Assembly: GCF_001561915.1 (NCBI RefSeq) | Contig: NZ_LSKU01000001.1 | Span: 772,812-812,717, forward strand | From: Tepidibacillus decaturensis | GTDB lineage: Bacteria; Bacillota; Bacilli; Tepidibacillales; Tepidibacillaceae | Length of the DNA: 39,906 nt | Reading direction: 5' to 3' | Shown here: piece after piece, positions 8,037 through 17,076 of the stretch | How positions within the stretch are numbered: position 1 is the stretch's first letter | Layout of the letters: every line of letters starts with the position of its first letter | Program-made: the position numbers and the translations under genes | Notes under the pieces: model-generated | Seen by the model: the letters and a program-made list of their open reading frames with translations, nothing else | Told to the model about the DNA's origin: nothing | Databases searched by the model: none

Positions 8037-9430
8037 GCAATCCATTGTATTTTTTCTACAATTAAATCAAATTCCTTTGGTTCAATGGTTCTCACATCTA
8101 AGAAAAATTGTTCATCTGAGATTCTGCCAATGATGTGTGGGGATGTGATTCGTAAAGCCTCTTCGAATCTATGAACGGGAATATGCTTTGGTTTGATACT
8201 AATCAATTTGGTTAGTAGCTGAACATCAGGCATTGATCCTCCACCGATTTCAGAAAATCCATCGATGATCTTCATTTCAAATTGCTCAGCTATCACTGGT
8301 TTTAACATACTATAGAGTTTTTCACTTTTTTCTTCAATTATCTTCTCCTTCATGAGAATCATTTTTAGAGTAGGTATCTTATCTTGAGCTTCTTCAAGCA
8401 AATAGTGTCTTAAGGTTGCTTCCAAAGCAGCTAACGTCATTTTATCGACTCGAAGAGAACGGGTAAGTTGATTTTTCTTTAAACGATCAATCCACTTTTT
8501 CTTACCGACGATGATACCGGCTTGAGGGCCTCCAAGTAATTTATCGCCACTAAAAGAAACAAGATCAGCTCCTGCTTTAACAGTCTCTTGTACCGTTGGC
8601 TCATTGCCAATCCCATGTTTTTTGAAATCATAGAGAACTCCGCTACCTAAATCTTCATACACAGGGATCTGATGTTCTTTGCCAATTTCAACAAGTGTCT
8701 TCAAGCAGACTTCTTTGGTAAATCCAATAATTTTAAAGTTACTCGTATGTACTTTCATTAATAAACCGGTTTGATCGGTAATCGCTCGCTCATAGTCATA
8801 CCGATGGGTTTTGTTTGTTGTTCCCACTTCCATTAGATGGGCACCACTTTGAGCCATGATTTCAGATACGCGAAAAGAACCGCCTATCTCAACAAGTTGT
8901 CCTCTGGATACAATGACTTCTTTTCCTTGTGCCATCTCTTTTAAGATTAAAATCACAGCAGAAGCATTATTGTTCACCACGAGTGCGGCCTCAGCACCTG
9001 TAAGTTGAACCAGTAAATCTTCCACATGATCGTAACGAGAACCCCGTTTTCCAGTTGATAGGGTATATTCTAAATTGGTGTAATCTGTAGCTGCTAGTTG
9101 TGCAGCTAAAATTGACTCATTGGATAATTTTGCTCGTCCTAAATTGGTATGTAAGATTACTCCTGTACCATTTACGACAGATCTTAAATGGGGAGTCGTT
9201 AACCGTTTATATTGATGGCTTATTTTTTCTAAAATAGTAGATAGCGAAAGCACAGTAGGAGTATCCGATTGTAAGATCTTTTCTCTTTCAATTTCAATCG
9301 TTTTTGAAATAATATCCGAGACCAAATTTAACGGAGAACTTTCTATCAGCTTCTTCACTTCTGGAAGTTGAAGGATTGTTGAAACGGCGGGTAATGCTCT
9401 TAAAGCTTCTTTTTGTTTTTCGGTTAACAT
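8027..9430 (-). CDS. selA: L-seryl-tRNA(Sec) selenium transferase
   Basis: A 467-residue PLP enzyme that converts seryl-tRNA(Sec) to selenocysteyl-tRNA(Sec) using selenophosphate from SelD; bacterial SelA forms a decamer. The family core is seen as VVNGTGVILHTNLGRA, NLEYTLSTGKRGSR, EDLGSGVLYDF and the PLP-binding FSGDKLLGGPQAG (Lys near 295). The C-terminus TSPHIIGRISDEQFFLDVRT is typical. Start is ATG with AGGAG ten bases upstream. It is on the same strand as selD, about 10.6 kb downstream, with an IS-rich island between them; no selB or tRNA-Sec gene is visible in the window. Full length and intact. Confidence 0.95.
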   Translation of the reverse strand: MLTEKQKEALRALPAVSTILQLPEVKKLIESSPLNLVSDIISKTIEIEREKILQSDTPTVLSLSTILEKISHQYKRLTTPHLRSVVNGTGVILHTNLGRAKLSNESILAAQLAATDYTNLEYTLSTGKRGSRYDHVEDLLVQLTGAEAALVVNNNASAVILILKEMAQGKEVIVSRGQLVEIGGSFRVSEIMAQSGAHLMEVGTTNKTHRYDYERAITDQTGLLMKVHTSNFKIIGFTKEVCLKTLVEIGKEHQIPVYEDLGSGVLYDFKKHGIGNEPTVQETVKAGADLVSFSGDKLLGGPQAGIIVGKKKWIDRLKKNQLTRSLRVDKMTLAALEATLRHYLLEEAQDKIPTLKMILMKEKIIEEKSEKLYSMLKPVIAEQFEMKIIDGFSEIGGGSMPDVQLLTKLISIKPKHIPVHRFEEALRITSPHIIGRISDEQFFLDVRTIEPKEFDLIVEKIQWIAKN

Positions 9431-9452
9431 AAAAAACGAACTCCTTCATCAT

Positions 9453-9471
9453 GATAATTGCTAGAATTATC
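9453..9471 (-). promoter_or_regulatory. Inverted repeat just upstream of selA
   Basis: GATAATT-gctag-AATTATC is a perfect 7-5-7 inverted repeat in the selA leader, a few bases before its ribosome binding site. It could be an operator or a small leader hairpin; nothing else supports a specific regulator. Confidence 0.35.
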
Positions 9472-9524
9472 TTATCATAACATACTTTTTATTTTAAAAC
9501 GAATCAAAGAAAACCCACGTTCAA

Positions 9525-9730
9525 TTAGGCTTCAATGGCATCCACCATAAAATCCGCTGTCATATTTGATTTGGTGAATTCTAGATGAAGCTGATTATTG
9601 CTTACATCTAAAATCCCAAATGGTGTAATAAATTCATTCCCAAAATCATGGTCAACTGCTTGTGTATTTGTCCTGCTTTTTTCCGCCCCTAGAAAAGGGA
9701 CCGATTTTCACCCTGTCATTCGTATCATGA
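9525..9730 (-). pseudogene. ISAzo13-like transposase remnant
   Basis: The minus strand encodes VKIGPFSRGGKK and, one frame over, TNTQAVDHDFGNEFITPFG followed by LHLEFTKSNMTADFMVDAIE and a stop. Together these match the ISAzo13-family pattern IGPFSRGGK...ADHDF...TPFGI...TSDFIVD as I remember it. The frame changes at an A-run in GGAAAAAAGC, and both ends are missing, so it is a dead fragment. The rest of the 9431-9895 gap holds the selA leader repeat and the 18-bp palindrome. Confidence 0.65.
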
Positions 9731-9796
9731 TATGCTCCCCTTAAGGTAGACAGGTTAAAAAACAAAAATCTGTTTAAACTTAAGGGGAGCATATCA
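9728..9796. repeat. 18-bp perfect inverted repeat, IS-end-like palindrome
   Basis: TGATATGCTCCCCTTAAG and CTTAAGGGGAGCATATCA are exact reverse complements separated by 33 bases that include AGACAG...CTGTTT, which extend the pairing. The sequence resembles IS3-family termini (GGTAGACAG) facing each other. It may be a miniature element or two fused IS ends left after deletion of the body. Confidence 0.65.
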
Positions 9797-9895
9797 CATA
9801 TCACTTTTTGGACAGTCCCTGTTTTTTTAATTACGTGTGGTTTATTTGACGCTTACCTTCAATTTTCCCATTCTAAATAATTAGTGTTTTCTTAT

Positions 9896-10105
9896 TCATC
9901 TATTAATATCCGACAATTTTTGTTGGATTTTTCGAATTGCCTCTATCTGCTGTTCTTGAAAAGCTAAGTTACGTTCATCTATTCGTAAAAATTCCTTGTG
10001 CTGCTTTACTACTAGTCGATAAATTCCAACCATTAAAATAAGAAGTATTAAAGGAAGAATCAATCCGGCGAATGATAGTATTTGAAATGTTACATTCCCA
10101 ATCAA
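9896..10105 (-). CDS. Small single-span membrane protein, unknown
   Basis: A 69-residue protein with one membrane segment (about residues 7-34, FQILSFAGLILPLILLILMV and onward) and a charged, glutamine-rich C-terminal helix (EQQIEAIRKIQQKLSDINR) likely to form a coiled coil inside the cell. Start is TTG with GGGAGG about nine bases upstream. Not recognised; it could be a small regulatory or toxin-like membrane protein, but nothing directly shows that. Confidence 0.6.
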   Translation of the reverse strand: MIGNVTFQILSFAGLILPLILLILMVGIYRLVVKQHKEFLRIDERNLAFQEQQIEAIRKIQQKLSDINR

Positions 10106-10210
10106 TATTTTTACCTCCCTTGCTATATGCTGACTTATTAATCTAAATTCATAATCTTTATATCATATAACCACTCATTATCTATCACAGAATGATGAGT
10201 AGTAACATTG

Positions 10211-10246
10211 TTAACGCTTTCTCACCGACAATGACGTGAGCGTTAA
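10211..10246. repeat. Inverted repeat between two small genes
   Basis: TTAACGCT pairs with AGCGTTAA, and an inner CAC/GTG extends the stem. It lies 38 bases after the stop of the secreted protein read on the minus strand and may act as its terminator, although no T-run follows. Confidence 0.4.
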
Positions 10247-10284
10247 TAATTATAAAATCACTTCTATATCAAAGTATAAATTTA

Positions 10285-10944
10285 CTACCAATTTCCTGAA
10301 TCCCAGTCGGTATCATTTCCAACAAACAGTTTAAGATAGAAAGTACTAGTATAATAACCACCTGCTGACCCAGTAAATCTAAGATAACCATAAGCATCAC
10401 TTGAAGATGTTTCTTTTGATTGGGCAACAGTTAAAGTTATATTGGAAATATCAGAAACACCAGAAATATACCATTCATATACTCTATCTAAACTATCATA
10501 TCCGTATTGTACATTCGTATAATCTGCTAGAAATGAAGCATATATTCCTCCACTTAATCTAGATACCTTTCTTCCTATGTAATTTACATAACCAGAACCA
10601 GTTCTACTTGTACCACCAGAGACAGATGTAATATCAACTGAACCATCAGGATAAATAATTTTCTTTTCATAACCAGGAATACCATTCTTATCTATAAACT
10701 TTTTCTCCTTAATTTTACCCTTATCTTTCATTTTGGGATTATTGGCACCGAGGATTTCCCCATTCTCGATCTTCTCAATAAGCTTTAATTGCGTTTCCTG
10801 ATCTATTCCTGCTTTACCAAAATTAGCCTTAATTTGATTTACTTGTTTTTCCGTTAATGGTTTTCCTTTTGCAAAAGTAACTCCACCAAAAGATGCGATC
10901 ATTAATGCTAAGATAATAAGAGTACTAAATAACTTTTTCACCAT
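10285..10944 (-). CDS. Secreted protein of unknown function, 219 aa
   Basis: The protein has a clear Sec signal peptide: MVKKLFS, a hydrophobic core to about residue 21, and a probable cleavage after VTFA-KG near residue 25. A charged helical region follows (about 30-95, many Lys/Glu), then a Gly/Ser/Thr/Tyr-rich, cysteine-free, beta-type C-terminal half ending in FVGNDTDWDSGNW. No enzyme motif was found. A ribosome binding site is present (GGGAATGAGAAATGGTG context) but weak. It sits next to a subtilase relic and may be a surface or matrix protein; the family was not recognised. Confidence 0.65.
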   Translation of the reverse strand: MVKKLFSTLIILALMIASFGGVTFAKGKPLTEKQVNQIKANFGKAGIDQETQLKLIEKIENGEILGANNPKMKDKGKIKEKKFIDKNGIPGYEKKIIYPDGSVDITSVSGGTSRTGSGYVNYIGRKVSRLSGGIYASFLADYTNVQYGYDSLDRVYEWYISGVSDISNITLTVAQSKETSSSDAYGYLRFTGSAGGYYTSTFYLKLFVGNDTDWDSGNW

Positions 10945-11032
10945 TTCTCATTCCCTTTAAATATATAATAGAAACATGGTTATGGAGTACAAATATTCAT
11001 TAATTTCTTCAAAAAAGGTGTTGTTCATTATG

Positions 11033-11458
11033 TTAATTATTAACCTTTATTAACCCATTCCCATACTCAAAGCTATTCCCTAAAGGAACTGCATTCTCAT
11101 CCAATGTCTTTTTCCCAGTAAAACCTTGTTGGTGTGCTTCTGTTGTCTGAATATGAGGAATTCCCCAAGGAATTGTTTGATTATTGATCGACACTTTTGC
11201 ATCTTCTTCAATATAAGCAATCTTTGGATTCATAGACAAAGAATCAAATGCTTGTTCTGAAAGTTCCACCGAAACAACTGGGATATGTTTAAACTGTTTT
11301 TTTACTTTTCCTCCATGCGTATTAATGACTTCCTTATTTACCATTACATAAAAGCCTATTAAGTAGGATTTAACCAATGATGAGCTTGTATTTACACCAT
11401 TATCCATTGCAAATGTAGCGGAAGTAAGTGTAATTACTAAAAAAAGTGCTAAAATCAT
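11033..11458 (-). pseudogene. Subtilisin-like serine protease relic, catalytic domain deleted
   Basis: The ORF keeps a signal peptide (LALFLVITLTSATFA), an I9-type propeptide (YLIGFYVMVNKE ... FKHIPVVSVELSEQAFDSL ... IAYIEEDAKV) and the first residues of the mature protease (TIPWGIPHIQTTEAHQQGFTG). It then jumps straight to the protease C-terminus (TLDENAVPLGNSFEYGNGLI). The Asp, His and Ser catalytic blocks are all absent, so about 230 residues were lost in frame. The start also looks damaged: the good site AAGGGGGTG precedes GTGAAAATG, whose frames stop or miss the ORF; one extra A would restore an MKNVKRTLSM start. It probably has no protease activity; residual inhibitor activity of the I9 domain is conceivable. 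Confidence 0.82.
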
Positions 11459-11589
11459 ACTTAGCGTTCTCTTTACATTTTCACCCCCTTTTTTTCCTTT
11501 TCAAACATATAGACGTAGAATTTAAAAAAAGGGTTCCCTAATTTCCCTAATTTTTTTAATTTTATGTGTAAAATAATTCTCGAGGATTT

Positions 11590-12766
11590 TAATAGGAAAT
11601 ACTAGCCAAAAAAGAGAAGGCGTTCTATCATAAATGTATGCTTCCACGCAAATACATTTTAGAAAGAGGCCTTCTCATGGATAATATTATATCAACATTA
11701 TATCAGTTAATAAAGAATACAAATAATTTAATTGAGTTAGAGGAAAACATTCAAATTTATATGCATGAAGTATTTGTTTCTTTGATAGGGGAGATTTTTA
11801 CTCAGCTAAACCAAGTTATTAAGGAAAAACAACAAGAAAAAGGTTGGTTCGTAAAAAGGGAAGATTGGAAAACGATTCAATTTACGTTTAGCGCTGTACG
11901 TTTCCAACATACATTAATGGGTGACAAAAAGGGGGACTCTCACTATCCTTTTGATGAGTGGATAGGAATACGGAAATACCAGCGATATAGTCCTTTAGTT
12001 GAAGTGAAAGTAGCAGAACTAGCAAGTGAGAGTACCTATCGTGAATCCGCACGTATATTACAGGAATGGATAGCAGTTAACAAAACCATAGGAAGTATCG
12101 TAAGACGTGTAGGAAAAGCACAAGCTAAGGCGGATAAAGAAATGGTTATCGAGTTAATACACAGATTGTTTCAAATAGCGATGGAGGACAAGGCTATACT
12201 GCGGAGAAGTTTCAAGAAGCCTTTTCACAGTCTCGTTATGCTGTTTTAAACCAGTTAGACCCCTATCATATTGCACAGGCATTAAATAGGACAATAGGTG
12301 GTGGGAAGAGCGAGTACAAGGATTCAATAGGAAAGGCTTTAAAAGAACACAATCTAGATGATTTTACGTTATGGTTGGATACATATGAAAGTACACTCGA
12401 TGAACAGAAACAAGTAGAAAAAGTAAAAAACCCACCAAAGGATGCAAGAAGTTTAGGGGCAATGGAATCCAACCAACGTCATGTATCCTACCGGATGAAA
12501 AAGCGAGGAATGCATTGGAGTTTAGAAGGTGCAGAAGCGATGATAAAAGTGAAACAAGGAATCTTAAATAAAACATTAAGAAGTACTTATCTCGCACATC
12601 AACGAAGAAGTGAAAGAAAACAACGTGACGTGAAGAAAACCGTAAGATTAGCACAAATTCTACGAGAGAGCACTCATCCATCGATTGGAGTAAAGCAAGG
12701 CTCAATCAGCCTGTATACTGCTCACTAAACGGCAATAGGAAATCTTATGAAAAGTATTCGAAATAC
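11590..12766 (+). mobile_element. Degenerate ISLre2-like insertion sequence
   Basis: An ATG at 11638 or, better, the ATG at 11677 starts MDNIISTLYQLIKNTNNLIE and continues through FDEWIGIRKYQRYSPLVEVK to HRLFQIAMEDKA (to about 12190). The frame then shifts and resumes as YTAEKFQEAFSQSRYAVLNQ and LDPYHIAQALNRTIGGGKSE. It runs on to SIGVKQGSISLYTAH and a TAA, after which the same frame reads TAIGNLMKSIRNTW. This matches the two ends of an ISLre2-family transposase (about 460 residues) with the central catalytic part deleted. It is not functional. The element ends are estimates; no clear terminal repeats were found. Confidence 0.8.
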
Positions 12767-12811
12767 CTGGGTTAATTAGTTAGGTTCCTTAGACCTAACT
12801 AATTAACCCAG
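12767..12811. repeat. 19-bp perfect inverted repeat (strong hairpin)
   Basis: CTGGGTTAATTAGTTAGGT and ACCTAACTAATTAACCCAG are exact reverse complements around a 7-base loop. No T-run follows on either side, so it is not a classical terminator. It lies right after the ISLre2-like transposase end and may be a subterminal structure of that IS. Confidence 0.75.
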
Positions 12812-12931
12812 ACCACCAAGCGATAGCGTGGTAGCTATGGAAAGTGTACAATAATAGAATGCTGTAACTGCTAGTGTTAAAGGTTGATCGAGAAAAACTT
12901 GACACAAACGCAAACCTTACGTCCTTTGACA

Positions 12932-12961
12932 GGGAAGTTATTTTATTTAATAACTTTTCCC
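12932..12961. repeat. Inverted repeat in the gap after the IS
   Basis: GGGAAGTTATT pairs with AATAACTTTTCCC with one bulge. Together with the 19-bp hairpin it is the only structure I see in the gene-free stretch 12729-13064. Confidence 0.4.
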
Positions 12962-13064
12962 ACTTCGACAAGCTTATCACTTCTCTCTATATATTATACA
13001 ATGGTATCATATATGGTGTCGAGCTTCTTGATATTATGGTATGAATTGTTTATATGAATCAGTG

Positions 13065-14290
13065 TTAAATAGTATCCAGCTCTTTTTCTTTATGTTTCCT
13101 GACAGCATAGCTATTTAAAGCATACAAAGCTATCGCTATAAAATTAAGTATACCTAAATACAAAATAATATTCGCATTTCCGAATAGTTTAATCATGAAT
13201 GGGGCGATTAATAAGCCGGCTATCTGAGCAACAGCGGCGATTGCCATAAAGATGGTGAATATATTTCCAAGCTTATCTTTATATATTTCCTGAAATTTTG
13301 TAACGACTAAGATTTCAAATATGCCCGAAATATACGTCATAATAAAGGTTGCGATTAATACACCGATCTCTTTAAATAAGAAAACCAATAAAAGCCAAGC
13401 GATGCCTGCAAAAGCATATGATCCTACGGTCAATTTAGAAAATTCGATTTTATCTTTAATCTTTGTTGAGCTTAAGCTTCCTAAGCTGAACCCTATTAAA
13501 AGCACTGCAAAATAAATTCCGTATAAATAAGATTTTCCGCCGTCCGCAAAATACCCTACGACTGTAATTAAGCTTATTTTAGTGTGGAATTGTAAAACCA
13601 CCGCAATAATTAGAATTCCGACGACAAATTTATTACTAAAAACTTCGCTGATACCTTCTCTTATTTGGGTACGGTAATTTTTTATCGACTCTCTCAATCG
13701 AACTTGATCTGTATTCTTTCCTTTATCGTTTGAAACTTCGACTCCGGCAAAAAATAATATCGTTATGAAATATGTAATGAGATCAAATATAAAAATACTA
13801 AAATAACTTATGACCGTAACTAAGATACCGCTTATCACATCTGCTGTTCCATTGATAATATTTCGGCTTGCCGTTAATAAACTATTTGCCTTTGCCAGTT
13901 CTTTTTCTTCTACCACCTTAGGTACAATGACCTGCGTTAATATATAAGAACCGTAATTACTAAGACTGAAGATGAATTCTCCAATAACAATGAAAACAAA
14001 ATTGTAATGATTGATGCCAATAAATATCACAAAAAAACTAAACACACCGAGCACATCTGGATGATTTGAAGAAAGATGAGACTCTTTTTTGAGACCATTT
14101 TATTAAATAAAGGCCCAAGAAGAAAGCCAAGAATGATTGGAATAACTGATGTTAAGGCGCTGATAGATAATAGAAGATTATTTTTAGTTTGGGCATAGAT
14201 AATGATCGGGATAGCAATCATAAACAAACTATCGCCGAAATTTGTTACACCAATCCCTAAAAGTAAATTTGTAAAAGATTTATTTTTCAT
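13065..14290 (-). pseudogene. MFS exporter of the peptide cluster, interrupted by a one-base frameshift
   Basis: The first reading frame (14290-14027) gives MKNKSFTNLLLGIGVTNFGD and two to three spans, including GFLLGPLFNKMVSKKSLIF. A second frame (from 14054) continues with nine more spans, including the MFS-like EKELAKANSLLTASRNIING and a C-terminal KHKEKELDTI. The frames meet at a 7-base run (plus-strand A at 14031-14037). One more base there would give an uninterrupted protein of about 408 residues resembling MFS drug and siderophore exporters. It starts only three bases after the E1-peptidase stop, with AAAGG upstream, so it is the export partner of that operon. It is either inactive, read by slippage, or a sequencing artefact. 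Confidence 0.8.
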
Positions 14291-14293
14291 TCT

Positions 14294-16671
14294 TCAATCC
14301 CTTTCAACCTTTCTTATTATGTCTGATAAAAATAAAATCATTTCGTTACCTATCTCTTTATAAAATTCTTTATTTACTTCAATTTGAAAAACTGATTTCA
14401 AAATATTTTCAATTGTTATTTGACTTGGATCATTTTGCTTCAAATAATTAGTTAGATTTAATTCAAATGCAGGAGCTTTATATAATAATTTTGCAAACTT
14501 AAAACCTATAAGTTTTGCATGTGGATATAAATAAATGTCGCGTTTTCCAAATAAAACATCTTTACTCAGTGTGATATTTAGTTGGCTATATTCATCATTT
14601 TTAACTACTCTTTCACCAAAAAGTTCTTTAATTAAATTATTTCGTACTTCTAATACATTCTCAATATTAATATCTTCCAATTTCAAAATTTCTTCTTCAT
14701 AAAGATCTAAAGAAAAAACACCGACCATTGTACCTTGAAGATTATAAATCATCATATTCAAAAACGATTTATTTAAATTAGATTGTTCCATCAAAATAAA
14801 CATAAGTTTAAATTCAGTAAGTATTGCTAATGATTCAGATACTATAGAATTTATATACTTTGCATTATTACCTCTATTTAAAAAAGAATTATAATATGCA
14901 TGCCCAATTTCATGAGTTAGATCCATTATATCCTTACCACTTCCTTCGTATGTTACAATTATTTCAGATAATCCATACCTCGGGTTCCAAATACATAAAG
15001 GATTAACACGATTTTCTGTTATAGTAATCATATTGTGAGTAGTTACATAATTAATAAACCCTCTAAAATCTGAAATGAAATTAAACCTGTCAATTTCAGA
15101 AATTAGCATTAAAGCTTCATTAACATCTAAAAATTTATCTGAATAAGGTTTATATTTTTCATAATCAACTTCATTATCATCTTTATAAAGTAAATTGTTC
15201 ATTTCTTGAGCTATACCAGTTAATACTATTTTAATGTCTCTTTTTTCATCCCATTCTTTGATTAATTCATCAAAATACATTTCTTTTTTCTTTTTCAAAG
15301 CGTTTATTGATAAATCAATTAATTCTGACTGATTTTCTTGATATTTTTTGATGCAATCATTATCAATATCTTTTGCTTCTAACATTTTTATGGAAAATTC
15401 ATTCATGGAATACCTAGTATCCTTACAATCTATGTATTTCTCAGACAATATTTTCTCATACTCATTAAGATCTTTATCCTCTTCGTCAATTAAATCTAAT
15501 TCGAATTTAGTATTTAGCCGTATAATTTCATCATATATATTAGAATCACTATTAATATAGAACTTTTTGTACAATAGAAGTGCATTAGAAAAAAGTATTT
15601 GATTATAAAAATAATTTCTTTCATCATCATTTTTTAGCATGTTCAAAGTCTTTTCAGACTCATCAAAATCAGTTTGAAGTTCTTTAATTTTAAACGAATT
15701 ATCATTTTCCATTGAAGGAGTTAAATAGTTATAACTTAACTCTTTCAAATCAAAATCTAATAATGAAAATAGCTTTTGTAACCACAATCTAGAAAGTAAT
15801 ATTGCAGATAAATCACCAAGCAATCCTAGTCCTGAATTTTCATTAATCCATTTGTGGATATTATTTTCAGCTTCACGGTTTTCATCTAAAAAATCTTGAT
15901 TCACTTCAAGAGCTCTTACCATACCAAATATATAACCTGAAATAAAAACAGGAATTTTTCTTCTGTTAAAATAATCAAAAATAGTTTGTAAAACACTCGT
16001 ATCATGACTATCAAAACATATAAAAACAGCATCAATAGAATTTACATCATCAATATTATCAAACTGTTTTTCACTTTCAAAATATTCATTGTATAAATTT
16101 AATTTTATATTTTTCTTTACCTCATTAATCTTTCTTTCTATAACGTTTATTTTACTTTTACCTATATCTTCAACAGTGTAAAAATGTTGATGTACTATAT
16201 TTTTCTCTTCAACAATGTCGCCTTCAATCAAATCAAATTTTACTATTCCTAATTGTAACAATACCCTTACTAAGGAGGTTCCAACAGTACCTAGACCAAT
16301 AATTAAAACTCTCTTACTAGACATTTCTTGGATAATTTCATCTTTATCACTATTATTTAGAAAATTATTTAGAAAATTTGCAGTTCTCAAATTTGAAAAA
16401 TCTTCTAATTTGTCATCTATATATACCAATCCGTTATCTAATAAAAATTTATTTGTCTCTTCTAATTCAAAATTATTAACATGATATTTATTTATCCAAG
16501 TCTTAACATCCTCTTCATAATATTGTTTACTAATCAACTCTAAATATTCCCACCATTTATCAAAGTCATCTACTTCAATAATCATATCCTTATTTAAGCT
16601 ACCATACATATGAAAAGTAATCTCGTTATTTTTTTATTTCCTCTAAAATTAAGATGGTTTTTTAAGCGCAT
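14294..16671 (-). CDS. ThiF/MccB-like E1 domain fused to M3-type metallopeptidase
   Basis: A large two-domain protein. Counting from the in-frame ATG at 16609 (771 residues), the E1 domain has a nucleotide loop VLIIGLGTVG at 101-110, EGDIVEEKNIVHQHF, EDIGKSK and the acidic VFICFDSHD; no CxxC zinc pairs are seen. The C-terminal half is a thermolysin/oligoendopeptidase F-like M3 domain with HEIGH at 566-570, a third-ligand helix SIVSESLAILTEF and the substrate-side YLYPHAKLIGF. The ATG at 16609 has no ribosome binding site. The ATG at 16671 does (AGGAGTG), and with one extra base in the A7 run (plus-strand T at 16629-16635) it adds MRLKNHLNFRGNKKNNEITF plus H, a typical start of RiPP E1 proteins (the peptide-clamp/RRE region). 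Likely role: adenylate and process the encoded peptide. Very AT-rich, suggesting horizontal origin. Confidence 0.8.
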
Positions 16672-16832
16672 TTTTTCACTCCTCTCATCATAACAAATAT
16701 ATTTTTGATTATTTACGTCTACTTACAGTTAGTTGAATTTGATTTCTTCCTATAAGTTAATTTGATCTCTTGATTATTTCACCCAAATCTATATTATATA
16801 AGAATCATTGCTTTAATTTATATTGTTTAGGT

Positions 16833-16880
16833 GATTTAGGGAGGATATATTTGGCTATATCTTCATTTCCTCCCTAAATC
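16833..16880 (-). promoter_or_regulatory. 13-bp hairpin between mini-ORF and E1-peptidase gene
   Basis: GATTTAGGGAGGA and TCCTCCCTAAATC are perfect reverse complements. It begins 14 bases after the 18-codon ORF and lacks a T-run, so it looks like a partial terminator or RNA-stabilising structure that would leave the mini-ORF more abundant than the enzyme gene, as described for the mccA-mccB intergenic hairpin. It also hides a GGGAGG motif. Confidence 0.65.
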
Positions 16881-16893
16881 TTAGGAGCGTGTA

Positions 16894-16950
16894 TTAACAA
16901 AAAGCTACGCAAATGTGATCAGACTTTGATACAACTCTTTTCAATTTCAT
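16894..16950 (-). CDS. Candidate ribosomal peptide precursor, 18 aa
   Basis: A mini-gene with an excellent ribosome binding site (AGGGGGTG, about six bases before ATG) encodes MKLKRVVSKSDHICVAFC and stops with TAA. It has a basic N-terminal half (MKLKRVVSKS) that could be a leader and a cysteine-containing hydrophobic C-terminal half (DHICVAFC) that could be the modified core ending in a free Cys carboxylate. It sits directly behind a good sigma-A-type promoter and ahead of the E1-peptidase gene, the position mccA has before mccB. Too short to be found by ordinary gene calling. Precursor identity is inference; translation start signals are seen directly. Confidence 0.6.
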   Translation of the reverse strand: MKLKRVVSKSDHICVAFC

Positions 16951-17012
16951 TATAATCACCCCCTATTACATTATTGAAAGATGTTTTGTATAAAATGCTA
17001 ATTCTAAATTAA

Positions 17013-17041
17013 ATTTTAATAGATAGTATATTTACCATCAA
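17013..17041 (-). promoter_or_regulatory. Promoter of the peptide/E1/MFS operon
   Basis: Read on the minus strand, TTGATG and TAAAAT are separated by exactly 17 bases; transcription would start about 55 bases before the mini-ORF. Its -35 box overlaps the -35 box of the divergent receptor gene. Confidence 0.6.
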
Positions 17042-17060
17042 TTCGGAAACATGGTATAAT
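17032..17060 (+). promoter_or_regulatory. Promoter of the RNPP receptor gene
   Basis: TTACCA, 17 bases, then TATAAT preceded by TGG (extended -10). It shares bases 17036-17037 with the opposing promoter's -35, so RNA polymerase or a regulator bound at one must affect the other. Confidence 0.6.
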
Positions 17061-17076
17061 ATTCCTTAATTAAAAT

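Noticed and set aside
14027-14060. TGA ending the first MFS frame read as a selenocysteine codon
   Set aside because: The homologous membrane sequence continues in a different frame, and a single base in the adjacent T7 run explains the break; the frame after TGA gives no MFS sequence.
16833-16880. GGGAGGAAATG reading a three-codon peptide after the mini-ORF
   Set aside because: The site is within the 13-bp stem, spacing to ATG is too short and the peptide ends after three codons.
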